From: Alitta virens
Taxonomy: Eukaryota > Annelida > Polychaeta > Phyllodocida > Nereididae
Direction of reading: 5' to 3'
Length of the DNA: 64,000 nt
Assembly: GCA_932294295.1 (NCBI GenBank)
Contig: OW028573.1
Coordinates: 58,195,829 to 58,259,828 of the forward strand
In this document: piece by piece, positions 13,601 through 25,854 of the stretch
Position numbering within the stretch: position 1 is the first letter of the stretch
Layout: each line of letters starts with the position of its first letter
Notes under the pieces: model-generated
What the model saw: the letters and a program-made list of their open reading frames with translations, nothing else
Databases searched by the model: none
Told to the model about the DNA's origin: nothing
Program-made: the position numbers and the translations under genes

Positions 13601-16600
13601 TGAGACAAATTACTTGATTACAAGCAATGAATGCAGCAAGTTGGGAGAAAAAGTCACACTGGGATTCCTGTCTGGGAGTGTGACCAGGCAGCTTAGCAAG
13701 CTCATTCAGCATTTACACAGACGGCCGCACACCTCTGCCTTGCCATACTCCGCATAGCAATCACCTGTTTAGCACCGCTTTCATCCTTGCAGCATCTGGC
13801 GGATTGAGCATTAACTGCTTTTATCGTTTCCTAATTACAAGCCTGCTCTTTGCACCATCTCGCCTCTACATAGTGCCTCTAAATTGCCATTCATCTGTCC
13901 ACACGCAATTATATGTTGTCCCCTGCAGTGAATGCAGGACACGTTATACGTGAAAAATGGTCGTGATACACTTTAGTGTTCAAATAGCGAGTCTTACAAA
14001 AAAGGTACAAGCTTCAATAGGACAAATGTCAGAATGTGTACAACATATTGTGAAAAGGGACTATTTTGAATCTTCAGAATTCAGCAGTGAATATGCATCA
14101 TACAGTTCAACAATGAACATCTTTCAGGTATAGGGCCATAACAATGCATATTGCATTTCCATTTCCGAAATGTTTACAATATTTCAATGTACTGAGTGAA
14201 ACAAATGAACCTCAACTCTAGAAAGACATTCAGGAGGAAAGCTAGGCTCCTTGCTGTGACAAAGATGACCAAACGCTACAGGACATCTCATTGTCTCTGA
14301 TGATGAGAGGTCTCAAATGAGCAAGGCCTGGGGCAGGATGGCTGATGCGGGCAAGATGCTGCTCCTGCTGCTACGGCTGTTGCTGCTGCGGCTGTTGCTG
14401 CTAAGAGACTTAAGGACACAGGTGAACGGAGGTAGGCATCAAGTAACACAAAAACTATTGTTATAGTATCTCAGCCATCCGGACACATGTTTATAACTGC
14501 TATGAATAGGGACATGAGAATGCACGCACTGTAAATAATGCAGACATAGTATTTGTGCATACTACAAAATACACACATTTACAGTCTAATGTTGGAAAAG
14601 TAAATGCTGCTAATGTGTTTGGACAATGCAAACAATGTAACATACACACCATTACAGCCATTCCTTATTGCTGTTCTCTGGCTGTTCTCTGGCTCAACCA
14701 TAACATGTAGCACTAGTCTTTAGCACACTTCTGCAGTTGTTCTGACCATACACAGGAAGAAATATTAACCTTAGGTATTTTTTCCGAGACAACATATTGG
14801 TTCAAATTCCTCAGAATCTCTCGGCTTGGTAATTCCAATCTCGAGCAGGTTCCACTCATTTTGGCAGACACAATAAATTTGAATTATTCAATCTACACCC
14901 GGAGCCAGCCAACCTGTATAATTGTTTAATTCAAAAGTGAAAAACAAGGCAAAACCGATCACATTTTCTCGTCTTTCCATTTGTTGAGGAAGTTGGTTTC
15001 ATTAATAGCGGAGAGGATTTCGCAGTAGGATTTGATTCAGAACAAAAGCCAGTGAAAACTCGAAGTAGAGATTATTCTTCCCTCTAGTAAATGATGAAAC
15101 ATCTAGGGAGAAATAGAATGGGCCAATTTCTGCAGTTGACAATCCTCTAAACCAGCTATTCAAACAAGACCAACTGCCTGCTATTTACGACTTACTAGCA
15201 GGCTTGAGCCATGTTGAAAGAGCCTTCCAGTGAGGCTGCTTTACTCTAGCAGGATAATTATCATGCAATTTAATTCCCCTAGCAAAATTGGAGTTATCTC
15301 AGACCATGGTCAAAGGTTATGTGAAGTTAATTCCTGCAGCTATGCTGATAACATTACTTGGCATTGTGACAGATTGCTGAAATTAACGTCTTGCTAAGAG
15401 GAAATGAGCACGCCTAATGATCTTAATTAATTTGAGACGTTTTCTGAAAAGTACAATGAAAGAAGTCAAGAAAAGTTCTCATATAATTCATCATCATTAT
15501 CCGGGTAACCCTGGCCTCGCTTCTTTGATTACCAAACCACCAGAAGATGGTAGCACCATTACGTGACGTCATCAAACGTCACGAAGCTGATGCTTGACGT
15601 CATTGAGGCAAACATGGCAAACCGAGTAAAACATGAATCCTTTTGGGTTGCTGGGATGCACTAAGCAAAACAACTTGTCGTCATTCAAACTATCTTTTGA
15701 AAATTAGCTATTAATTTCAAGCTGACAAACATTCATAGTCATAATTATCAAGGTAGGTCATAATCATGGGTTTGGGTGGACAACTAAAAGCTTTTTCCTG
15801 ATCTTTACCTCTGAAATATAAACTAGTCTATGATAATAAACTAGTTGACTTGGCCCCTAAAAGTATGTCGTAAGCAGTTCCAGGAATATCCCCCATATAT
15901 CTTAGCCCAGATTTCTCACACGATCACTTAAACAGCTTAGTTTCTCAACATTTACAAAAATTATTACACATCCTTAAATCTGGCAAAATATTTCTTTATG
16001 TATTCATAAACAGCCCTAAAACGACCGAGTAAGACAACAGGTTTTACCATTTGGTATCATGGACCACATCAGACAGAAGTAAAGCATAAGGATATTCTCT
16101 TTCAAAGGCGTCTGAATTATGTGGGTAACACGGTGGATATGATCAACAGAGCCGCCTTCCTGTGTGACAACATACCACATCAAGCAAAAGAGAAAATGCT
16201 ATCAGGCCATATGAGAAATTGAGGTAAACGTTGGCAGAATGTTGTTTAGAGACCTATTTATGGCAGAACTAGGCAGGCGTCCCTCAAAGCCATGCATTGC
16301 TAATAGTAGCCAAGCACTAACATCATTTCCTTATCTCTTGGCTCCGCGACAAAGCAACATCAATCGATTAGGAAGCTGTCAGCCAGAAGGATGCAAATCA
16401 TCGTTCTTAATACACGAGTGAACAACAATGATTTTCTGATAACCAATGTCTTTATCTGGTCCACGCGCATAAATTGAGACCATAAATGATCACCGTTAAT
16501 TCTGCTACCAAAGCGAAAATTACAATATCTAAAAGCCAGCGAGATGGACGAACAGGCAATGCTACCTGCATATATTCGCTGTTATAGAGCATTCAATCAA

Positions 16601-17463
16601 ACTGACTTCATTTCACACATGAGATTTATGGAAGTGTTGATGTGATGTCACAAAGTTACAGGAAACTCTGGCCAATCCCTGAATCTGTTGTTTGCCCAAA
16701 TAACAGTCAACTCGAGGGAGGGTCTTAAAAATCAAATGTGGGCCAGAAGGTATTGTAGCATATTTTAATTATTTTAATTTAATGGCTCCCTTCCCCACCC
16801 ACTATAGTGCACTGCTTGCACTGAGCTCACACTTGCATACGTCACATGGTCAGTTGTGGTGGGTTGCTTGAACAAGCACTAACGGAACATTTGTACAGCT
16901 TCAATGGAACTACAAAAGCGATTGTATTTTATTCAATATGCCAGGAAAAATATATGAAGAATATTTCCATATCAATAACTGTTGCCTTGTGGTTCCATTT
17001 GAAATGTAGCCAGAGAATATCATACGAATTGTCACTAGTCACCAATGTAAAGGCTCTATTTCCTGTGCTGTATCCATTCATACTTCATTAACTTGACTCT
17101 ATTGCAAGTGCTGTGACTGTTCAATTGAGTTAGTGATCAACATTGATACTGAATTGCTCAACAGGTAATTACAACTTGTAGCTCTTATCAAAACAAAGTC
17201 TAGGGACTTAAGCTAAATTGTTATACTAAGGGATGTGATCGTCATCTTCGCTGCTGGAATAATTAATTATGAAATCTTTGTGACCAAATTTACTTTTGTA
17301 AATTAGTAAATTTAACTCTTTACGTAGACAATGCTCAGTATAATTGGGAGCTAGTTATAGCCAAATTAGATATTAAAGGGTTCGATAGATACGATAATTA
17401 GCTTTCCTCCAAATTCGGACCCAAGACCTCGAGTTTTCACTCTTCATTTCCATTTCAGTTAGG
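10626..17463. other. Non-coding interval, probable intron
   Basis: It holds a CArG box CCTTATATGG at 11643-11652 near a CCAAT element, perfect CREs at 12911-12918 and in the 15.56-kb cluster, and a CTG-rich patch at 14350-14405. Otherwise I see nothing gene-like. Confidence 0.5.
15564..15602. promoter_or_regulatory. CRE cluster: two perfect TGACGTCA sites and a half-site
   Basis: TGACGTCA occurs at 15564-15571 and 15595-15602, 31 bp start to start (about three helical turns), with ACGTCA at 15576-15581 between them. These are canonical binding sites for CREB/ATF dimers. The cluster lies in the presumed PDE3 intron. Confidence 0.45.
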
Positions 17464-17712
17464 TCCATGGGCTGCTTTCATGTTTGCTTGAGAGCCCAGT
17501 GCTTCAGACACATACTGCTATAATCAACATACACTACATGCATGAGGACAGAGAGCATAATGAACAATGCACTCCACATGGCATGGCCAGCCCACGTACA
17601 TAACTCAGCAATATGACTGCCTGTGAATTGCACCAGCCTCCATAAGAAGACAGCGAATGGTGCTCTTGCACAACTCATGGGCTCTCAAGCAAACATGAAA
17701 GCAGCCCATGGA
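17464..17712. repeat. 35-bp perfect inverted repeat with 179-bp spacer
   Basis: 17464-17498 (TCCATGGGCTGCTTTCATGT...) and 17678-17712 are exact reverse complements. The spacer is unrelated and non-coding. No target duplication is visible, so it may be a foldback element or a local inverted duplication. Confidence 0.7.
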
Positions 17713-18599
17713 TAATTGCACACATTGCCTGGGCACGTGGACTGTCCATGGAGTGGTCGTGGTCCTGTTCCACATACGCTGCCCGCCCATTTGCCACAGG
17801 CCATCCATAGGCCATGCAAACGTCTACATTGTTCATGCATTATCTTTTGCACAGATGCAAATGCAAAAATCACATCTGAATATTCTCCATTCCCAGTAGC
17901 TTTTATGGCTTACAACACATTGCAGAGAATAACTGCACATCTACGTGTCATTTCAGGACGAAATAAAAGCATATCTCCATAACCTTACTATCGGACGATT
18001 TCTATTTGCTTACATTCACTCCAAACTTACGAATGGAAACTCCTTATCAGTGTAAGTCACTAGAGTGCTAATCAATTACATGCCAGATATATCAAGCCAA
18101 AAAACTGTAACAGTTAAAAGATGGAGCATCATTCTTTTACCGTGGATTAACTTCGTTTTAAACGTTGTTTATTTCTGATAAAATGTACGTTACCCTTTCT
18201 GACCTAGATCTGGGCAGATCAAAGTAGTTCCTTAACCTTAGCATCCAAAACATCAAATATATTGAATTTGAATCGAGTAATCATGAACCTCATAAAATAG
18301 CATATATTGGATGTAGCACCTGTATCTAATCTGTAATAAGCAGTATTAATGGCTGAGATAGCAAATTGCGTCAACAGGGGGTTAACTGGATCCAGCGGCA
18401 TCCAGAGGCACCGGAACCATCGCCTTGTTCAGAACAGGTTCTCTGTTGTCACTTGTACATTGCAGGCCATTAATGAAAATATATGGGGTTAAGGTAAAGA
18501 AACCCTCCCTGGCTTAACGGCCGAACTTGAAACTATACACACACGACCCAGATAAGTGAAGATTTCCAGCTTCTGCAACCGGGAGATTTACCCCGAGAT

Positions 18600-18672
18600 G
18601 AAGGACGATTACGTCATCACACCGGAAGTGGAAAAACGCCTCTCTCTCTCTTTCTCGTGAAGAGGGCGCTTG
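18600..18672. promoter_or_regulatory. CRE + ETS promoter-like block beside the minisatellite
   Basis: TTACGTCATC is followed within a few bases by ACCGGAAGTG (an ETS/GABP site), then a CTCTCTCTCT pyrimidine run that could serve as an initiator, and AGAGGGCGC (18661-18669, CTCF-core-like). CRE plus ETS is typical of TATA-less promoters. Transcription to the right would cross the 20-bp minisatellite. Confidence 0.35.
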
Positions 18673-18722
18673 CTTAGCTGCTTCACTTAGCTCTCATGCA
18701 TAGCAGCCGTCTATGGCATCTA

Positions 18723-19094
18723 GTGGACAGCAGTGCATGGGATGGGACAGCAGTACATGGGATTGGACAGCAGTACATGGGATTGGACAGCAGTGCATGG
18801 CACGGGACAGCAGTGCATGGGATGGGACAGTAGTGCATGGGATGGGACAGCAGTGCATGGGATGGGACAGTAGTGCATGGGATGGGACAGCAGTGCATGG
18901 GATTGGACAGCAGTACATGGGATTGGACAGCAGTGCATGGCACGGGACAGCAGTGCATGGGATGGGACAGTAGTGCATGGGATGGGACAGCAGTGCATGG
19001 GATGGGACAGTAGTGCATGGGATGGGACAGCAGTGCATGGGATGGGACAGCAGTGCATGGGATGGGACAGCAGTGCATGGGATGGAACAGCAGG
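18723..19094. repeat. 20-bp minisatellite (about 18.5 units) with a duplicated 140-bp higher-order unit
   Basis: The unit is GATGGGACAGCAGTGCATGG with few variants. Units 3-9 (18761-18900) and 10-16 (18901-19040) are identical over 140 bp, including the same variant order. Since 20 is not divisible by 3 and the unit has no stop, several frames stay open on both strands (for example 18683-19078 minus); these are not genes. Confidence 0.9.
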
Positions 19095-22000
19095 GATGAC
19101 AGACAATCCTATATCAACACACTTATCATTCTGAGCAGATAATTCCAAGCTGTATGGCAGTGCGCGCATTCAATGGGCGTACTCCGCGTCATTATATCTA
19201 TATCAACAAAGCCTTATATGAACAGCCGTGGATCAGCAGCAGCAACACATCACAAAAAGGAGAAAATAAATCACCTTGGAGGGCACTGGAATAAACCAAG
19301 TATTATCGCATGTAACACTGAAGGTTCCTAACAACAAGCCTCGTGCATGCCTCGTGCCATTATATGGCCAATATGCTTATTAATTATTCACGATACACAT
19401 GATTTATAGCAACCACAAAATACTATCAAAAATTAAGTGCAATGACGCCAGTACATATATATATGAGGTAGCATTATATCAGCTGGGAACTAATATTTTC
19501 CAAAATAGCAAGAAAAAAACCATAATATGCCAATCCCATCCCAATATCTATCAGACGTAAATCCCTCAATATAATTTGGCAACACAATTTTGGTACTATG
19601 ATAGATCCAGTGCTCAGCTAAAAGAACAGTATTTGGTTTGGCAAGGCAGTTAATAGGTTGCATTCACGACGGCCCATGGATCATATTCAATTCATCATCC
19701 CCTTGGAGATCGATTTGTCTAGAGCACCTGGGCACCTTTTATGTATGTGTAATGCGGGAAAACGACCTCTCGCAGGCATTTGCTGGCCACCACTGGCCAA
19801 ACTGACCATGCCATATAATCTAAGCCGGCCAAGGTGCAGGGCTTCTAGTGTTACAGGTAATATTTATACAAACAGCTCACAAATAACCGAGTACAGTCGA
19901 CAAATAAACGCAATACACTGCGATGTTAATTTAATAATGTATAGCAAAGAAGCAGTAAGATAAGCTTACAAAATATATTTTCCATTCACGCAGTAATGTA
20001 AATAAAATAGCTGAAATTCACAAATGGATTGCTAAAATAGTGTAAAAAACACTATTAGATAAATGAAGCAAAGTCATGTAATTGAAGCAATTCTTGGTGA
20101 ATTCTATACAATATACAACATTTTGGTTTGACCTAGAGCTCTGAAACCTGACCGCTAGAGGCTAGATTAGCAGAATTCCTGGCTGTAAAAGTAGTCACGG
20201 ACAGACCGACGGGATTAGCCCGGGCGCTTCTCTGTGGCCCATCAAATCAGCACATCTCAGAATAGTAACACAGTCTGTGTACAGCTATACTATAAACTAG
20301 CTCACAGCAGGATCCTGGTCTCTAGCCTGTCAGGTGGCCAGCTATTATTCGCTGCTTTATGGCACAGAAATTTTACCAGGGTACGTTTTAAGGTAAACAG
20401 AACACGGTCACTGATAACCACTGTCCCCCATACATTGGGCAAAAAATCCAGGTGGGATTTCCACAATAACAAAACAACATTCTTTGATATGCAAGACAAA
20501 AATAGTAACCACAAAAACGTGTTGTGTCTTGTGCACCTCAGAATCTCAATTACATACAAGCAGACACCTGCATCATGGGAAGCGGTGCAAATGCAGGGTG
20601 GGAAAATATACTTGCATCATCATGCCACTTCATTCAGCCTTTACCTTCTCCGTCTAATGAACTCAATATCCGCATTATTCATCTTGGTAATCAACATAAA
20701 ATTCTCATAAAAATTACCTATTAAATGCAGAATGCAATATTGCATCACCTCACAAGCATCCAACAGGTGTGTTGAGATACTGCATAACATCAGGCATGAC
20801 AAGGGCACGGTGAGCACCTGCTTTATAAAGGGTTGAATACCTCAAAAGTATCCCTATGTAATACAGTATCAGGCACTTGTAATATTTTTATACAAATCAC
20901 TTTTAATTATAGGGAAACGTGCGGGTTTTGCTGTTATTTTTTCCTTCGATGATTTATGAACCCAATCCAATTAAAAGTGACTGCTTTAGCATCGAAGAAA
21001 ATATCAAATATATCTGAGAGGATGGTGGCAGTATACGTGTACTTTCATTAAGATTTACAGTGCATGTATTTGGAGACTGACACTGATATGATCTATGAAG
21101 CATAAATATCATTTTGTTGGTATTAAATCTACAGACTGTCACAATCCATACACAGTATATACTGCAATAATGACGTAGATGACAAATTTTAAACCTTCCG
21201 CCTTTAATGCCGGATTCAAATCATTTCCCAATTAAGCAAAACTGTCAGACTTATCCTTTCAACCGAGTGCTGAAATGACAACTTTAACAAGAGCACTCCA
21301 TAACCAGCTTTGCAGTTTCCCCTGCAGCAACCAATGAAAGTTTAACTTGTGCAATTTATTTAGAGAGCAGCCATAACTCAAATGCTGGAGCTTAGATGCT
21401 CATGAAGCACATGTCGCCAGAATGGGAGATGGACTCAGCAGTGTTTGCACAAGGGATGCAGGGCTGCAGGATGCTGCAAATTCGTGGTCCCTGCAGCAGC
21501 AACCAGGATGCCCTGTCTCTGCATCAACGTTTTAACCTGCAATGTTTGCGTTTTAGCGCAGTGGATGATGGCACCAGCTGTTTAAGGAACCCAGGAACCC
21601 AGGCCAGAGCAAGGTTATACACAGCAAGCCTGAAAGATTTATATCTTATGAAAAGAAAATTATTCTGTATTATCTGTAGTTCAATCATTCTGAAATGTCA
21701 GCTACTTTTTCCTTCAATTAATAATTAAATCTCCCAAGGAGCATCTGAAATGTTACCGAAATGTCAGATCCAGGTAAGCATTTCCAATAATTCCTATGAT
21801 GAAAGACATAATACTCGGGTTTTGAGCGCCAGGACATCAACAGACCTGCAGGCCAGTCTGTGTTTCACTTGTTGGCTTTCAAAGCATAGGATCTGGGCAG
21901 TGGGGGCCATTTCAGGGGGCTGTGCATTCACAGTTCAAACGAGGTTTTTGATGTGCTCGCATTTGATGGCTGATGGACACTCGCAGGACAAAGTAGCCTC

Positions 22001-22139
22001 TGAGCTGCCTAGCTGCATTTGCCTGCAGTCTTGTGGCTGCATGACGTTCATCCTGCTGCATTTGAGCTTCTTGTAGCATCTGTCGGCATAAGAGGATGCG
22101 AGCAGATGCAACTGCAGCATCCAAGATGCCTCATCAAAA
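19095..22139. other. Non-coding interval
   Basis: Frames at 20234-20710 and 21396-21728 are open but lack recognisable motifs. No repeat family was identified. Confidence 0.45.
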
Positions 22140-22365
22140 GCAGCATTTACGGTTTCATCGCGTCTGATACGTCATCCCATGAAGGAGCAGACAGAAGGCG
22201 GACGTCTCTCCCGCTCTGGCCTTGCGTAGGCGCCAAAATTCACGCTCTCTCAAGACGTTACGTCTTCGCGTCTCAGGCAACGTCCTCAGCCGCGTCTCCG
22301 TGTCTTCATCTGCGTCTTAAACGACGTCTTCCAAAAGAAGAAACGAAACAGACGTTTTCTTAGAA
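22140..22365. other. CpG-rich patch dense in CGTCT / AGACG
   Basis: ACGTCT, GCGTCT and GACGTC variants recur about a dozen times. On the minus strand this gives arginine/glutamate-rich frames (for example ETRLRTLPETRRRNVLRERE), followed at 21912-22124 by QQDERHAATRLQANAARQLR. Such Arg-rich strings resemble the N-terminal regions of some Helitron-type proteins, but frames break and no helicase motif is seen. It is either a decayed Arg-rich coding piece or a simple-sequence cluster. Confidence 0.25.
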
Positions 22366-24547
22366 CCATTACTACATATGTAGAGTGGCATAATAAGATA
22401 ATAACGAAGTTATTAAACTTGCTACAGCACTTTTACCAAATGAAACCAATAATAACATAAAAATGCGTGTGCACACCAAAATCCTGTTTACGTGGACTAG
22501 GTGTTTACAGAATAAGCCATCTTTCTTGGAATATATAACAGAAACCTTTAAGTACACAGGGCACACTGCCTGACCTTGGGGAGTGACCTTTCTAGCTGGG
22601 ATTTTTCACATTCATGCTTGCTTTTTTACGCTTAATTTGCGAGTTCTCACCTAAGTCCATGCCTGTACCCTGACATGTGAAGACTACCTGCACAGCCAGC
22701 ATCACAAAGCAGACCCAGTTCGTGACTGAAAATACATCATTGTGCTTAATCCACGTGTTATTTGCATGAACAAGGAGTAGCCTGACATCTTTTCGTGTCA
22801 GCTCAAAACTTCCCTTAAACTGCTTTCTTTCTAGTCCTTTTTTCTTCTTTTTTTTCATATTTGCTGTTTACATACATGAAACTCAAGAATGTAAACACAG
22901 CTCACCGTCAGTACGAACCCATGCTTGACTTTGGTGCACTTTCTCCCAGCAAAACAAATCCTACTTTGGACTAAAAATGTCCTGAATCAAATACCCAAGA
23001 TCTCGCTGATAATCCAGCTGTATAACATCGACACCAAGAATTACAAAACAAGTAGTAAAAGTAACGACCATAGAACAGCAGGAAATACAGCATTGTCGCT
23101 CAGAGAGAACCTAACTTCTATATATAGTTTAACATTTTTCTTGTTGCCTAGGAATTACAGGAAGCACTGTCCTATCCATGTCAGTGTCTCTCTAATTACA
23201 GCAATTCATGTCCTGTTTACAATGACCTGGATGGCCCATATTTTTGAGACAATGTTAGCACAGATAACACTCGTCTATTTAAAATAAATACAAATGTACG
23301 TGCACAGGGCAAACTATACAACAGCGCCAAAGAAATGTTCAGTTCCATGTCACACCCAACATTCCAGCAAATTATCAATCAATTCTATATGGGATTGCAA
23401 GACAGGTTTTTTTATGAAAGTCCATGGAAATCTTTCTTATTTTTTAAATATTATAATTACACATTGTATAGTACAGCAGTGTACCATTAGAAACTCATCA
23501 AATTAGTAAGACAAACTTAAATACCTTGAAAGGCTTGAATATTGTATTATATTCATATATACATGTTTGTGTATGTCTCAATGCTGGTTAGAACTTTACT
23601 CACCTTATATGAACAGCTACCAGAGGTAGACGTAATAATGAGATGATAAAGCTTGGACACCACACTATGTTACATATTTACTCCATGGGTGGGGTCTTTT
23701 TACTTGCTTCAGCATAGACAGCGTACCAGGCACCTCTAATTTTATTATGTATTTCTCATGGCATGCGATTGACATCCAGCTGGAATGTAGCTCAGGAAGA
23801 GCAGCTGTAGAGTGCTTCAGAAGAATGCTCATCCAAAAAATGATATTACTTAATTATATTAATAAAAACATCAATATTTCGTGAAGAGTTAAATGCAAGG
23901 ATGAAGCCATGTAACTGATAAGCTGATAAGAAGCCAGTTCCATGCAGGTCTACAGATTGGAATGCTTTGTAATCTGAATATTATTATTAAATCCAATTAC
24001 GAATTCACAAAGAACTGCTAAAGCGTGTGCAGCCCTCGAGCAAATAGAATATCCAGGTCTGGTAATGGCTAAAACTATTTACACGACTTATATAAATAAA
24101 TCAAATTTGAACCGTTTCTGGTACATTCCTTGATGGTTAAATGGCCCCTGAAAATTTACCTTATTTGTGATGAAGCCGATTTCTTATAATTTACCTAAAA
24201 GATCACAAAGAAGATAAAAAAAACTACACATATCCACGATTCTAGATTGGATAGCTTATGGAGGCATCTGCAACGTCCAGATACGAGTCACAGGCATCAC
24301 TTAAGTGAAATCTTGAATGCCAGAAAGTTTGAGGTATCCTGTATTATGTCATACTGACTCATACATATGTAACTATCATTCATAATCTGAGAAGAAGACA
24401 CTATCTCTAAGGCTTACTATTTAATTATTTATCTCTCGCTTTAATCTGATTAAACACCCAAATAGTTTTAATGAGGAGAATTAATTTTGTGTGCATCTGT
24501 GGTACATGAGCGGTTATAGCATTTCGAGTTGTGGTTGTCAAGAATTC
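22366..24547. other. Non-coding interval
   Basis: AT-rich sequence with a T-rich run at about 22835-22860. Nothing gene-like was seen. Confidence 0.5.
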
Positions 24548-25483
24548 TTAGACTTGGCAAGTTGTGGCATCAGGATTCTCAGCAAAATATTTAGCAGCAA
24601 GGCCAAGAACAAAGGGGCAAGCCATCGATGTTCCGATATCAGCGTTATACAGGCAAGGTCACTGTAATGAGAAGTTGCCCTAAAAGCAGTTCCATAGGGT
24701 AAGAATGTCCACACAAGAACCCCAGTTGGAGTACAGGCGAGGTCATCATCCTGGCCTGTGGCACCGACCGCAATGCTAGAACTCTTAGTTGCCAGCCAAA
24801 ATAGAATACCTATTACCTACGCCATCACACCGTTCATGGCAGGATAAATAGTGGATTTTCACGGAAGGTTTGCTATATATCCACTAGGCGGCTATGACAG
24901 AATACTGAAATTCTATTGGCTGAATAAGTTTCCGCTCTTGATTGTGAAGCAAAGTGCATCCTAGCAGCAGTATTTTTAGTGCATTTTAATGTATATTTGA
25001 TCTTATCATTCAGTTAATTTCCGATAAAAATATATTTTATGGAATCAGTTAGTTATGATCTACGTCTGAAAAGCAAAACAAGTAATAAGAGGAGATGAAA
25101 GACTTATGTCCTTCTGAATTCAGGGCTGCTCAGTGAAAAGACTATTGCAGAACTTGCCAGACCACCAAATGTTAGGCAGCGGACACCTCTAACCCCTCAA
25201 TTCAACATCACCCTCTATACAGTCGTTGCCTTTAAGCACTGTCTGGTCTAGCAACTGGTCTTCCTCCACCACCAGCAGTCGCTCCTCCAGCCAAACCAGC
25301 TGCTCCAGCTACAACAGTACCAGCACACCATCATAAGTGTTCATAAGTGTCAGGTCCACCAACAGCACTGAAACCATATTCTGCCCATCCACTAAAATCA
25401 GACTGAGTTACCTGGATACCAGTAGTCAGGTTTAGCCTACAGGTGTAGCCAAAGACAGTATATGGGTCTTTGGTGTAGCTCAA
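24548..25483 (-). pseudogene. Broken proteinase-K-like subtilase (peptidase S8), two exon-like remnants
   Basis: Two minus-strand blocks read as pieces of one subtilisin-family protease. The 3' block (24548-24830) gives, in pieces that switch between two frames, SSSIAVGATGQDDDLA, YSNWGSCVDIL, GTAFRATSHYSDLA, then GTSMACPFVLGLAAKYFAEN and a stop at 24548-24550. GTSMACP (24614-24634) is the catalytic serine box. The 5' block (25189-25483) starts after a plausible acceptor (TTTCTAG) and reads through TGIQVTQSDFSGWAEYGFSA, VGGPDTYEH, a TGA stop, CAGTVVAG and, in a shifted frame, TVLKGNDCIEGDVEL. Relative to the family, the aspartate box has TTG where DTG is expected and the GHGTH histidine box is missing. 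An 11-bp direct duplication lies beside the gap. Two catalytic residues lost, a nonsense codon and at least three frame changes argue for a dead gene. It lies on the same strand as PDE3, probably inside its intron, and may be a transposed or duplicated relic. Confidence 0.75.
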
Positions 25484-25832
25484 CTAGAAACTCTGGCAAG
25501 CCCCACTCCAAATATTCTGGGTATTGAACAGAACATTCCTCTGTTGTCCATTTCTCTGGGAATTTGTAAAACTACAAAATGTCATACCAGTACTTATTTT
25601 TGAATGGCATCCAATATACAAGACAATGGTAAACTTTATATATAATGTTAGCAAAAACCAGTACAGGAAGTGTAAATAATACAACTAATATCGCTAATAA
25701 TATAATGTAAGTACTTTCCATATTATGTAAGAACCAAAAATAAAAATATATATATATCCACATTTTACTTCAATTGATACGATTTATGTATATGTACACA
25801 TGCTCATGCATGATCTCAAGTACTCATATAAA

Positions 25833-25854
25833 GATTGATTGATTGATTGATTGA
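25833..25854. repeat. (GATT)n microsatellite, possible minus-strand retroposon tail
   Basis: Read on the minus strand it is GAAATACATTCAATCAATCA, the kind of tail seen at retroposon 3' ends. No reverse transcriptase was found upstream on that strand. Confidence 0.6.

Noticed and set aside
14228..14260. Possible second PDE3 exon on the minus strand (EPSFPP resembling DPSLPP)
   Set aside because: The residues after it do not match the PDE3 helix that should follow, and the flanks have stops in frame.
14337..14420. Plus frame MADAGKMLLLLLRLLLL, looking like a signal peptide exon
   Set aside because: The leucines come from a CTG-rich simple repeat, and nothing protein-like follows.
18683..19169. 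Several long overlapping frames on both strands over the minisatellite, giving Cys/Pro- or Trp/Gln-rich 20-residue repeats
   Set aside because: They are a by-product of a 20-bp unit without stop codons. All frames read the same repeat and there is no start context or flanking coding sequence.
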